DNA of 64,000 bases, from NCBI GenBank assembly GCA_028023455.1, contig JAQFVV010000141.1, positions 2,242,056-2,306,055 on the forward strand, read 5' to 3'. This document shows, piece by piece, positions 34,590 to 48,611 of this stretch. Source of the stretch: Epiperipatus broadwayi. Lineage: Eukaryota > Onychophora > Udeonychophora > Euonychophora > Peripatidae. A program made the position numbers and the translations under genes. Position 1 is the stretch's first letter. Each line of letters begins with the position of its first letter. The notes under the pieces are model-generated. The model had not been told where the DNA came from, made no database searches, and saw only the letters and a list, made by a program, of their open reading frames with translations.

Positions 34590-35075
34590 TTCTACAGTCC
34601 AAACAATATTAATAAATTAGTCAATAATTCTAAGGATGTTATACATGTGAAGCAGAAAAGTGATGTCATATTTCAATTTTTTGTGATTGTATGCTATTAT
34701 ATATAGGTGAATCTAGGTGCACTATTGAGAAGAGATTAAGGGAGCTATAAGCATGTAAAATGTAAAAATAATGGTGACTTAATGTCTCCTTCAGTTTTCT
34801 TTGATCATGAAAAAAATGTAAATATAAATTTAAATTTGATTTTGAAAATGTGAAAAATTCTTCATGAAGAGAGAAATCATAATATAAGAAAAATTAAGAA
34901 GGCAATTTTTATTCATAAAAATAAAATGCATTTAATAAATAGACAACCTGCTAACATTAAAGTACAAGATTCATGGGATTTGAATTGATGATGTTTGTTT
35001 CAACTTTGTTGTGTTTTTTTTTTAATTTAATGGCAGTTGAGGCAGGTTTATAACAGTTTGTTTCTATTAAATTTA
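34590..35075 (+). mobile_element. Penelope-like element copy 4, decayed
   Basis: It matches the 3' part of the dimer at 14017-16017: the linker, the GIY-YIG region around TATTATATATAGGTGAATCT at about 34695-34714, and the 3' UTR. Several small deletions and stops break the frame, including one removing the EHELL region near 34744. TA arrays flank both ends. Confidence 0.75.
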
Positions 35076-35081
35076 TTATAA

Positions 35082-35082
<1 letters not shown>

Positions 35083-35140
<58 letters not shown>

Positions 35141-35141
35141 T
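35083..35141. repeat. (TA)n microsatellite
   Basis: A TA array lying exactly between PLE copy 4 and the RTE fragment. Confidence 0.95.
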
Positions 35142-35760
<619 letters not shown>

Positions 35761-35889
35761 ACACATACACACACACATATATATATATATGATTTTTTAC
35801 ATTTTACATAAGTGGGTTGAAATCAAACCCTATTAGTATGTGAATAAGTGGAATAAACTGTGAAAGGCAAAAACAATGAGATTAAACAC

Positions 35890-35914
35890 TTCACACTTCC
35901 CCACTTATGAGAGG

Positions 35915-35960
<46 letters not shown>

Positions 35961-35971
35961 GGAAGTGTGAA
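35890..35971. repeat. (TA)n between 13-bp inverted arms
   Basis: TTCACACTTCCCC (35890-35902) is mirrored exactly by GGGGAAGTGTGAA (35959-35971). A TA array lies between, adjacent to the right arm. Confidence 0.85.
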
Positions 35972-35974
35972 TCT

Positions 35975-36024
35975 GTTCAAAGTCAATATATATATATATA
36001 TATATATATATATTGACTTTGAAC
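35975..36024. repeat. (TA)n between 12-bp inverted arms
   Basis: GTTCAAAGTCAA (35975-35986) is mirrored exactly by TTGACTTTGAAC (36013-36024) around a TA array. It begins 3 bp after the preceding hairpin. Confidence 0.85.
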
Positions 36025-37225
36025 CTACCAGGTCACAGAGCCTCAACTAATTACCTACCATCTTCCTCAGTCTTTGAAATATAGTGTCTATATTCTCTTA
36101 AACTTCATCCTTTACATTTATTGACTTCTTACTAAAGCCCTGTATTTATATTTGAGAGTCTTTTAGTTTTTTAGTCCAGTCTACATGTTCATTCTGTTTG
36201 CCAAAAGTTATATCTGGTTTGATTAATACAGCTTATTTTCCCAGGATCTGCTAAAACCTAGGGTTTCCAATGTCTTGCATTGTAAGTCCTTTTATTCTCT
36301 TGCTCTGGAGTTAGATTTCTATTGTCAAATGAGGCCAGAGATTTGGTCAATCCATCAATGGTGGAAATTAGCTACTTAATATCATCTTATGTATCCAGAT
36401 AGGCATATTGTCCCTGTTAATACCTATAATGTGTGGATCAAAGTAAGTAAAAGTGATAAGAGTTTGATAATAAGCCACATGGTTTGGAAAATATTTCCTT
36501 GATATTTTTCAGCAGTCAAGATATGCACTAGGTCTTCCTGGCATTGTTCATTTCAATATTCGTTTAATAAGGACAATGACTACTATTATTCGGTTTTTTT
36601 TTTCTATCTATTTATAACTTTAATTGGATAAACCATCCCTCCCTCCTAGAACTATATCTTGTTACACCACTTAACCTGCTGAGTATTTAATTTCCAGCAT
36701 GATACTATTTGTCTCCTGACTACCTTTACAGGTAATACACAATATTAACCCCTTTTTGACTTGGTTGATATCCTGTTCCTTGACAGATTTGAAGTTTATC
36801 CTGCTTTTTATTGTTGATGGCACTCTTCTTAATCTGATTAACTTTTACATTTTGATTTTTATTTGTCTTATTGACTCTCTACACAATTTCATTTATGCAG
36901 GTAAGAATTTTTTGTTATTATATTTCATGTTTTATGGAATTACTTAATGATTGGCAAATTTTTTGTTTGTAAGGGTGCCAGCCAACAGTATTTCATGCTT
37001 TATTAGTAATGTTCCAGTTACCCAAGTCTCTTATTAGTAACCATCTTTAATTTTTACAAAGCTTTCACATAGTTATTTTTAGATATCAAAACATTTTACA
37101 GACTCGTCAGAGAACATGAAAAAAAAATTACATCATTCTTACATCTATATTTTTAATTACTGTTTTATTATACAAAAAAATACAGATTTTGGTTTTTATT
37201 TATATATCAAAATGTAAAGAGAAAT
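36025..37225. other. Non-repetitive stretch of unknown content
   Basis: The composition at 36030-36560 is less AT-rich than its surroundings and may be an old transposon or gene fragment, but no motif could be recognised on either strand. The remaining short ORFs have no family features. Confidence 0.35.
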
Positions 37226-37228
37226 TTT

Positions 37229-37234
37229 TGCGCG

Positions 37235-37277
<43 letters not shown>
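37229..37277. repeat. (CA)n(TA)n microsatellite
   Basis: GC and CA repeats followed by a TA array of about 26 bp. Confidence 0.9.
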
Positions 37278-37282
<5 letters not shown>

Positions 37283-37775
37283 GGGTTCGAATATGAGATG
37301 TTCAAAACACTGGTCTCTTAGGCAGAGAAGAATATACTCGGAAAGTATGTATGTCCAAATGATAGCTATAATTTATATAACTAGCATCACATTTCCAGGA
37401 CATAACTTCTTCTCGACTGTTGAGTTCAACACCAAGTTCAAAGCACATTTTGTTTTGTGTAAACACAGGCACCAGCTATTTATTCAGAACAATAAACAAT
37501 GCACTTTGAACAATGGCCACTAAATCAATGCCTAAGTTATACCCATAGACTAGCTCAGCTACTTGTAGTTAATAACCAATTATACAAAATTAGTGGTGAA
37601 AAGAATTCGTAAAAAAATTGATGATAAGATTGGTAAAAAAAATTGACTGTCAAATAAAGTTTTAGTTTAAAGACAATTTATTTTAACTAACATTAATTAT
37701 ACTAAATTTAAACATCTTTATAATTTTTTAACTAACATAATATTGTTATTTTTATCATGCACACATTTAACTCAT
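37278..37775. other. Unassigned segment
   Basis: A moderately GC-rich patch at 37278-37560 begins at CCGGGTTCGAATATGAG and has a 76-codon ORF without recognisable features. It may be an old LTR or SINE remnant, which cannot be supported further. The rest is AT-rich with nothing seen. Confidence 0.3.
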
Positions 37776-37778
37776 CCA

Positions 37779-37782
<4 letters not shown>

Positions 37783-37820
<38 letters not shown>

Positions 37821-37845
37821 TATATATCAAATACTATTTCAAATA

Positions 37846-37881
<36 letters not shown>

Positions 37882-37898
37882 TTAAATAGTATTTGAAA
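37783..37898. repeat. Two (TA)n arrays with 16-bp inverted arms
   Basis: TTTCAAATACTATTTA (37837-37852) is mirrored exactly by TAAATAGTATTTGAAA (37883-37898) around a TA array. CAAATACTATTT is also duplicated in tandem on the left side (from about 37828). An earlier TA array lies at 37783-37817. Confidence 0.85.
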
Positions 37899-37899
37899 C

Positions 37900-40261
<2,362 letters not shown>

Positions 40262-40466
40262 AAAGCAACTTTTTACGATAGAATGACAGCCTGTTAAGCT
40301 AAATTGCGCAGACGCTGTGAGAATGTTGTTAATAAATGAATACCTTCGAACAACCACATGATATAGTATTTATATAAGAGTAAAAGGAATTTAGCTTAAC
40401 AGGCTGTCATTCTATCGTAATTATAATCGCACGCAAGACGTTATAAAATAAAGCAACTTTTTCTAA
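40262..40466. repeat. Insertion with a 33-bp perfect hairpin, flanked by a 13-bp direct repeat
   Basis: AAAGCAACTTTTT occurs at 40262-40274 and again at 40454-40466. Between them, 40273-40305 and 40388-40420 are exact reverse complements of 33 bases, starting TTACGATAGAATGACAGCCT. The loop of about 82 bp is more GC-rich (GCGCAGACGCTG). The right arm is followed by about 33 bp before the direct repeat. This may be a small fold-back element with a target duplication. Confidence 0.65.
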
Positions 40467-40560
40467 CTAATTAAATAATCATTTTTAATTACTTATATCT
40501 TTCATGCATAACAATGTAATCATATTCATTCTGATGGTCTAATGATTTATAATTCTGTAT

Positions 40561-40696
40561 TAAATGAATATAATATGTTTCAAAATATTTATTTCCTGTT
40601 TTAATTTCAATAACTCTATACTTCTATTTAAATGAATATAATGTGCTTCAAAACATTTATTTTCCATTTTAATTTCAATAACTTTATACCTTTATA
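40561..40696. repeat. Tandem duplication of a 68-bp unit
   Basis: Two adjacent units share AAATGAATATAAT.TG.TTCA, TTTTAATTTCAATAACT and TATAC with a few substitutions. Confidence 0.8.
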
Positions 40697-40999
40697 TTCG
40701 CGATATTATTTATATTATGAGTGTGTGTGCATCCAAGCAACAATAATAGAAAACAATCTTTTCTACACTCTATCCATTCATCAAGAAAATATTAAACAAT
40801 TATTTTATTTTGGACAATGTCATAAACCATCCAACAAAATAAAACACTAATATTATCCTCATCACCAGGACTGTAAAAAAACATCACTTAACATCAAAAC
40901 TATTATTTATTAATATGTGTATAATATAAACTAGGCTCTACTCATGGAAAATTATTAAAATATACTAAATAAGCAAACTCTTTTATCCCTGCAAATATT
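40697..40999. other. Unassigned stretch
   Basis: No feature recognised. The repeat that follows may extend into it, but its partner copy leaves the window. Confidence 0.35.
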
Positions 41000-42522
41000 A
41001 CAACACATCCAGATTACTTTCCATTCTCAAAGCTCTTCTACATATCAAACATTACATATACACGCTGTCAGATAAATACATACATATAACCTACTAATCC
41101 ATTCAATTCTTTAGAATATGACAACATCAGAAATTTATATATAAAATATTCACATCCTGAACTTTATTAAACAAATGTTATAATTGTGCAAAGCAAGACA
41201 CACACGCAAACAAGAATATATATAAAAAAAATAATTTCAAAATATATACTATGCAAGCAACATGGTAATTAAATACTACATTAAGGTATAACTTTTAATT
41301 CAGAATAAACTTTAAGTTACTTTTAAAATTTAATAGTTATAATTATTACGAACGAGTTTTCTTTATCATCTTTAGCAAACTATTTCAATTATACCTTCGT
41401 TGATTTTAAAGCCAAAATTCTCACTTTAAGATAATAAAATATATAAAATAAATGTAAACCTCTCTCTAACGATATAATAAAAAATATATATTTCTTTTCT
41501 TTACCTTCGTAAAAGAAAAATAAGACATATTTTTACCAGTGTCTTCATGACTCGTTAATACGCATTCCGAGATGCTCTAGAAGTTTCTAATAGCACAAAA
41601 TTATAAGTAAAACACAATAATAAATATGCCTATCTGTCTACCATATACATTAATGATGACAAGTAATAATAAAAAATAAAGAAACAAAGGTCATTTGTTC
41701 TTTGACTTAAAACGAAAAGTTCACTTGCAAAGTCTTGCTCAAAGTTTATTAAAGATATGGGGGCAGATTCCAAACTGAATTCGAACATAAAATGAATTTC
41801 TGTAGGATAACTAAAAAATATAATCATAACTTAAATACGATCCAGCAACTCCAATGTTCATAGCATAGCTATTTGAGCTTACTACATCACACACAAGTCA
41901 TCATTTTTTATTATGACGGAAGTATGAGAGACATCATTAGCTACAGTTGAACAGGAATTATTTCATTCACTCCATAATAGTTTTAAATTAAGTAAACAAT
42001 TGTTTTTAATAAATTTCTTAAATAGCATTTGACATTTTATAATCTAGTATATGCATAATTTATTTTAAATATTGCCAAATAATATATCATGATTCATTAG
42101 TCATTCCACAATTAATAATACTTTATTATTATTATGCATCTTTATCGAAGAGAACAGAAACACAACCACATTCATGTGCTTCCATTCAATTTAAGTACTT
42201 ATTTAAAGAGTAGTATCCTTTGATTATTTGGGTAATTTAGATTTTTATTTCTTTCATTAAAAATACATATTATCTTTAGAAATACCAAATAAATAAATAC
42301 TGCCATTTTTCCATAATGTTTTTAAGAATGGTGTGATGCATTAAAATACACATATCCTTTAAATTTTATATTTAACTTTTATAAAAGCAAGAAATAAAAC
42401 ATAGTGAAAAATTAAAATAAATTCTGTAAAACTGTTCTGCACATATTTCCAAGAGATATTATACAACACACGTAGATAAATATAAAGATCATGCATTTTA
42501 TTTTCCTTTTTAATGATAAGTA

Positions 42523-42586
<64 letters not shown>

Positions 42587-42966
42587 ACAAAAGGGAAGAG
42601 TAATTTAATGGCTTCAATTATCAACAATAATGAGCAATTTTTAATCTCAACTCTCTGTTAAATAGATATCTGTTCTCTCTTCTCCCATCAAAAAGGTTAA
42701 CTCCCACCTTTTTGCACTTAAGCTAATTACATATGCAAGAAAACTTTTCTTAAAAACAAAAAATCATTCTGATATTTACAATTAAATCAAGACAAAATAA
42801 AATAAAATAAATAAATAACTTTTACAAACTTGAAAGAAATGAATATTAATTAACTGTTAAACAAAATGATGAAAATGAAATGAACCACACAATACAGACA
42901 TACATGCATGCAAATGGACTGCAATGTAAATATTAAACTATCATAACTAAATATAATTGAAATTAC

Positions 42967-42968
<2 letters not shown>
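41000..42968 (-). repeat. Unnamed dispersed repeat, copy in inverted orientation
   Basis: Its reverse complement aligns with 61802-64000. For example, CATACATGCATGCAAATGG near 42899 matches CATGCATGTATG near 61862, and ACCTTCGTAAAAG near 41502 matches CTTTTACGAAGGT near 63509. AAGTTCACTTGCAAAG near 41718 matches CTTTGCAAGTGAACTT near 63287. The right boundary is at a TA array (42969). A 57-bp TA array at 42525-42581 has no counterpart in the other copy. Open frames differ between copies, so no coding function is supported. Confidence 0.65.

Positions 42969-42999
<31 letters not shown>
42969..42999. repeat. (TA)n microsatellite
   Basis: A TA array marking the end of the preceding repeat. Confidence 0.9.
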
Positions 43000-43002
<3 letters not shown>

Positions 43003-43550
43003 TAGGTTTTATTGGTTTACCATATCTGGCACATGGATATCATGCAGACAACCATTGACTACCTTGCTTATTCTCTGGCACACAGCATTATGTTCTACTG
43101 GGAACAAGATTGTAAAGAATAAAATTGATCTTTTATAGGTCCACTCTAATATGCTCAGCATTCATTATTAACCCATTTACTTATTTATCATAAAACATAT
43201 GCATAACCATAATTTGGGAGCCTTAAATAATCTACTGCAGCATAAAGTTCAACATTCACAACCAATTTCTTCATATGAAAATATTTACTTATAACAAATA
43301 TATCCTAAATAGTTTACTCCCCCCCCCCCCTATGCATTTAATTCTAAAAAATATTGCGTGATAGTAACTGACATATCCAGTAGAGCTGTTTTTAGCTCAA
43401 TTATAATATATATTTCATATCTATTCCATTTGAAAATATATATTTATAAAAAAAATCTCATTTATAAAATTATGAGCATACGTTAAATAAAGTTACTAAC
43501 AAAAACACATTTTTATTAAAGATATTTTATGCAACTCTCCAAGCCAGTCA
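43000..43550. other. Unassigned stretch
   Basis: It contains a poly-C run at 43319-43330. No gene or repeat recognised. Confidence 0.4.
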
Positions 43551-43559
43551 AAGAAAACA

Positions 43560-44865
43560 ACTTATTTTGCTTTCTACTTAATTTTTTTTAACTTCCTCAC
43601 GTTCTTAAGAAACTTTGCATTCCCATTTACCCTTAATATTAAAAGAACTCTTAAATAATTAATTGCTTCAGAATAATAAATTTTCAATAATAAAGATTCT
43701 TCAATTCTTCTTTTGATTTCATTTCTCTCAAAGAAGACAACCTTAGCTTCATCAAAATCAATAGTGTGGCCTGTATCTTTTTCATGGACATACAAAACAG
43801 AATAAAGATATCTATTTTTAACTCTACTTTTATGAACCTTTATTCATTCATTTAAATTCAAACTACTCTGATCTATGTAAACCTTCTTACAAAATAAACA
43901 AGGTATAAAATATACTAAACCAAAAATAGTCTTTCTATCAAAAATTTCTTTTGTATTATTTAATAAATTATTCAGTGTAACACCCCTATTCCAAACAATT
44001 TTCTTATTTCCAAACAATTTACTATTTCTACATACAATTTTATAAGAAGACAATTTAAATGGCAAAGAAATAAAATCATATTTTACTTTAGCTTTACATC
44101 ATTACAAATATTGCTATTAAATAAATAACTTTTAATAAATTTATCAGAGTATCCAAAACTCAAGTAATCTTTATAAAATTGATATTTCTGAAACAAAGCT
44201 ACTCCACTAGAATTATTTAATTTACTATTCCTATGACAATAATTCCTTAAAGCAGCTACATTATGAGATACAGACTGATAGCTATCAGGTTTAATTATAG
44301 ATCTTAATTCTTTACTTTTAACTAAATGACTGCACAGTAAACAATTAGTCTCTACATTTCTAATTACCAAATGATCTAAAAAATTTAACTTATCAAAATC
44401 TAACCCTTCTCCTTCTAACACAATTATAGAAGGATCAAAACAGTTAAACTCACAAATTCCTTCAATTTATCATTCTCAACTACAAATAAACAATCATCAA
44501 CATATCTGACAAATAATTTTACATATAAACAATTATTTTTAATAATAATTTCCTCTTCCATAAAACTAATATAAACTGAACATACTAAAGGAGAAATAAT
44601 ATAACCTATTATCCACCCTTCCTTAATCTTATAAAAATGACCTTTATAAGTAAAATACATAGAATTTTCCAATAACAAAAGCAAATCTTTAATTAGCTTA
44701 ATTTTATTTTTTGATAAAGAACTTTTCTTAATCAATGCAGATATAAGAACATCAATACTGCTTAACCTATTAACATATTGATACATATTTTCAATATCTA
44801 AACTTCCAAATGTCCAATTACTTTCCATTTTAAAATTATTAAACTTATCAAAAGCCTCAACAAAA
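43560..44865 (-). mobile_element. Penelope-like element of a second family, 5'-truncated
   Basis: On the minus strand three overlapping frames cover a Penelope-type reverse transcriptase and a GIY-YIG nuclease. The RT keeps LDIENMY (about 44790), YKGHFYKIKEG.I.G..ISP (about 44590-44640) and the catalytic RYVDD (about 44500). After a frameshift near 44424 the linker follows. The nuclease region has GLVYFIPC..CKKVYIDQS near 43870-43920, where IG of YIG has become ID, then KDTGHTIDF and KRRIEESLLLK. A stop near 43844 breaks it. Confidence 0.8.
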
Positions 44866-45272
44866 AGAGTAGTTTGAGTTTAAATGAAAAAATAAAAGTT
44901 TATAAAAGTAGAGTTAAAAATAGATATCTTAGTTCTGCTTTGTATATCCATAAAAAAGATACAGGCCGCACTATTGATTTTGATGATGGTAATGTTGTCT
45001 TCTTTGAGATGAATGAAATCAAAAAAAGAATTGTAGAATCTTTATTATTGAAAATTTATTATTCTGAAGCAATTAATTTATTTAAGAGTTCTTTTAATAT
45101 TAAGGGTGGATGGGATGTGAATGGATTTATGGGTAATGTTTAATGTATATATTATGTAGTTTTTGTAGTTCTTTACACTTGAGAAGTCTGCTTGTAGCAG
45201 TGAAACCTTTGGTTGTATTTTAATATTATTTTTATGCTGGTCTGGTTGAATTTTGGATTTGGGATAATTTTA

Positions 45273-45273
<1 letters not shown>
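44866..45273 (+). mobile_element. Inverted second copy of the same PLE, tail only
   Basis: From AGAGTAGTTTGAG on, this is the reverse complement of the GIY-YIG C-terminal part of the neighbouring copy. The open frame at 44874-45143 carries KKDTGRTIDF and KKRIVESLLLK. The 3' UTR reaches a TA array at 45274. Together the two copies form a head-to-head inverted dimer, as in the other PLE family at 14017-16017. Confidence 0.75.
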
Positions 45274-45337
<64 letters not shown>

Positions 45338-45443
45338 TAAAAATCAGTCATATTTCACATGACCTATATAGCTTGTATTACCAATATGTAATATATAAAG
45401 AGCCTACTAATAGCTCTAAACAAGCTTATTTAGTTTATTTTTA

Positions 45444-45530
<87 letters not shown>
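45274..45530. repeat. Two (TA)n arrays
   Basis: Arrays at about 45274-45334 and 45447-45530 with 110 bp of unassigned sequence between them. The second ends at the outer edge of the Gypsy LTR. Confidence 0.9.
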
Positions 45531-45534
<4 letters not shown>

Positions 45535-45935
45535 AGCATTACATGGTATTGGAATACCATGCCACATACGGGGCAGCCATTTTTAACATTCTACCCACAA
45601 TCTTGTTCAAAGAATTTAGTGTGTATAAGTAGTTATTACCCTAAGCTTCGAGCGTGTATATTTATGAGCAAAGGCCGAAGCCCTCTCAAGCACCAATCTT
45701 ATCCATTTAATAAGAATTATATGTCTCGAAAGCACACAAAAAAAGTTCCAATGGATGCTCTTTGAGTATTTTATCCTAACTAGCTCAATCTCAAAGGTCT
45801 GGGAAAACAATGTTTATCTGGAGAACAAAGCTATGGATCATCTCATTAAGAGATGCCTTTTATGTCTAACTATAATTTCTATCTAAATCCAATTCTATTA
45901 CCATAGTCCATCATTTAACAGAAACCCAGAATGTA

Positions 45936-45985
<50 letters not shown>

Positions 45986-47212
45986 TGGGTATATGGTAAT
46001 TAATTCTAGGATTTATTAGCATGCACACACATATATTAATATCTTAAACATATAATTCATTTATTCCATTACATATACATAAATAATTGTTACACACATT
46101 AACGAAAGCATGGGATTACACATCAGAGTTGCATTTTTAAACATTTTAATAAATTATTAATTTACTTTATTTAAATTGAAATAACACATGTTTCTTTAGC
46201 CATTATTAAATATTTTTTTAAGGCAGATTAAAAAAAGATCAATGTTACCTCTTAAGAGCAAATGTTCACATGGCTGAGGCTAATAATCTGTAAGCTTACA
46301 GCATAGAGAATATCTTGATTTTAATGAAAGTCGCTGGCCCGACCGATGATGATAAGCTCTGAAATATTCTGGCCAAAAACAATCCCTATTAGAATTTAAG
46401 TAGATGAGGCCAGTATGCTTGGTTCACTAAATGGCAAATCCATAAATAAATTTTAGGCTGGTTCCACAATATCTGTCCATTGATTGGTCTGATGAACCTA
46501 GATGATTATTCTACCCCCACATGTATACAGAGTACATTATAAATAAAATTCTTAATAAATATTTTGATTGATCAATTTATACATCTTTCTCTGCTTCTCT
46601 CTATCACTTCACTGCTTTTCTAATTTTTAAAAATCACTACTAGAATCACTGAGAACAAAAATAGTTCTATTCATTAGTGCTCTTTAACCTCACTTTTCTT
46701 TTCTATTCTTACACCAATAGTCTGATCTCATAAATGCTTTTTTCTTTCATTATGCTAAAAATATGCTCGACCAGTTCTAAGAATTCCGGTGGACAGTCAT
46801 TAACTGGAACTGACCACTGCACAATTTTCCATTCTATTGATTATTTTCAAGCTTTATATGTTTAATAGGTTTTGATTAAAAAAACATATGTTATCACTGG
46901 CATTTAAATCTATCTTACAATATTAATAAACAAAATTTCTATTTAAAACACAAATAAATAAAAAATAAAACACAACTCTACATATAATCACTTCTCTACA
47001 TTCTCACATATAAATATATTAGTAATTTTCACACATTATATTAACATATATAGTGAATATATATACATTCATACCTTTAATTGATTAACGTACTCATTCA
47101 TAGTCTTGTGTAACAGGGTTCAAATGACTATTGTAAATTTTATCGCTTCAACCTATTTACTTCGCAACAACGCTGGCAATTATACCCATATTCAAACCCA
47201 GCTATTGTTACA
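45531..47212 (-). repeat. 3' LTR of the Gypsy element
   Basis: Read on the minus strand it starts TGTAACAATAGCTGGG and ends near the palindromic TGGTATTCCAATACCA. It holds a TA array at 45941-45982 flanked by inverted ACCCAGAAT / ATTCTGGGT (45924-45932 and 45982-45990) that the other LTR lacks. Confidence 0.85.
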
Positions 47213-47265
47213 TACCACCTTGTTGCAATAGCCTTTAAATACCCTCTGTGTATTTGAATGGCTTC

Positions 47266-48300
47266 TTATGTGCCTCTTTCTATCCTTTGTGCCCTCTCTG
47301 TGTTTGCAAAGGGATTGAGTGACTGAGCATTGTATGACCCCCTTACTTCCCACCCGGTATCTACCCAAAATGCATGTTTCCCTTGACTCTTTGTTATTGT
47401 AAATGGGCCTTCATATAGATTGCAAAACTTTTTGCAAATAAACTTTCTGGGTTCACTTACATGGGGGGTCTTCACCATTACTTGGTCTTCCACCTTAAGG
47501 AAATGAGAGGAACTCTTGAAACCAACTTTTTGTTGTATGTTTCTGTGAACCATCAATTGATATGCTTGCTGTTTATCATGTTCTATATTAATAGGAGGTT
47601 CTTTCGTTCCTGGAAACTCATTTTTGAATAACCTGGGTGCATGTTTCCCAAAATGCAAATGTATTGGAGTGAACCCAGTAGATTCATTCACTGCCTAGTT
47701 CATATAGTTTAAAATTTCCAGCAGATGTTTAACCCACCTCCTATGGTCTGCTTAGACATAAGTACAGAACAACCTACCCAATTCCCACATCATTCTTTCA
47801 CAGGGATTGGACTGAGAGTTCCTGATCGAGGTTAGCACATGTCCTATTTTCACTCATTCAGTCCATCTTGCCCATTCCTTCGAGACAAATAGAATCCCAT
47901 GATCAGATATGATAGTTTGCAGTTTTCCCACAGAAGGGATATGTTCCTTTTCCAGAATGTGTATGGTGTTCCTCGTGTTGGCTTGTCGGATGGGATATGT
48001 GGACACTAGTTTGGAGAATAAGTCATAAACAACCAAGAGGTATTTCTTTTTATTGAAGGCAGGAAGTGTGCCATAAAAATCAATTGCAACCATTTCCTTA
48101 GGTTCTTTGGGAATCATGGACAACATCGGAGCAGTATATTTCCTATTTGCTGGCTTAACCCTCTGGCAAATTTTACATTGCCTGATAATGCCTGTAACTT
48201 TTTCACACATTCCTGGCCAGTAGAACCACCTCCTAATCCACCCTTTGGTTTTCATTATCCCATTGTGATCCTCATATGCCATGGGATGATGAATCTCCAC
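47266..48300 (-). pseudogene. Gypsy integrase
   Basis: The N-terminal part (48300-47854) has the zinc-binding HHCC arrangement (a His pair ending in HNG, then CKICQR). The core follows with D in VAIDFYG and D in IISDHG. The C-terminal part (47691-47266) has STGFTPIHLHFG and the GPF-type module YEGPFTI. The third catalytic Glu should lie in 47700-47850, where stops are seen. A TAG interrupts just before the NESTG stretch. It is not functional as read. Confidence 0.85.
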
Positions 48301-48611
48301 TCCTCTGGATTTTCCTTAACTCTATTTTGTAGCACACCTTGCTCCAGTTTAAAATTCTGAATATTCTGCCTGGCCCAACCTTTTTATTAATTTAGCTTCT
48401 TTCCCCTCCATTTGGTCAATGATGGGGTGTAGTTGTTGGTTTTCTCTCTGAAAGTACTCCAGGCACCTCAAATCACTTTCAAGTCCCTCATCTGTTCACA
48501 ACCCTATGCTTGCTATATACAGATTCTCAGTACACAGATGATGTGATTGATTGTTCACTAGATTGTGGTTGAGGGCATCAGCTACCATGTTGTCAGACCC
48601 TTTACAATACC

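Noticed and set aside
46488-46520. CTGATGA as a hammerhead ribozyme core (also near 52480)
   Set aside because: No GAAA strand or matching stems lie in the expected positions.
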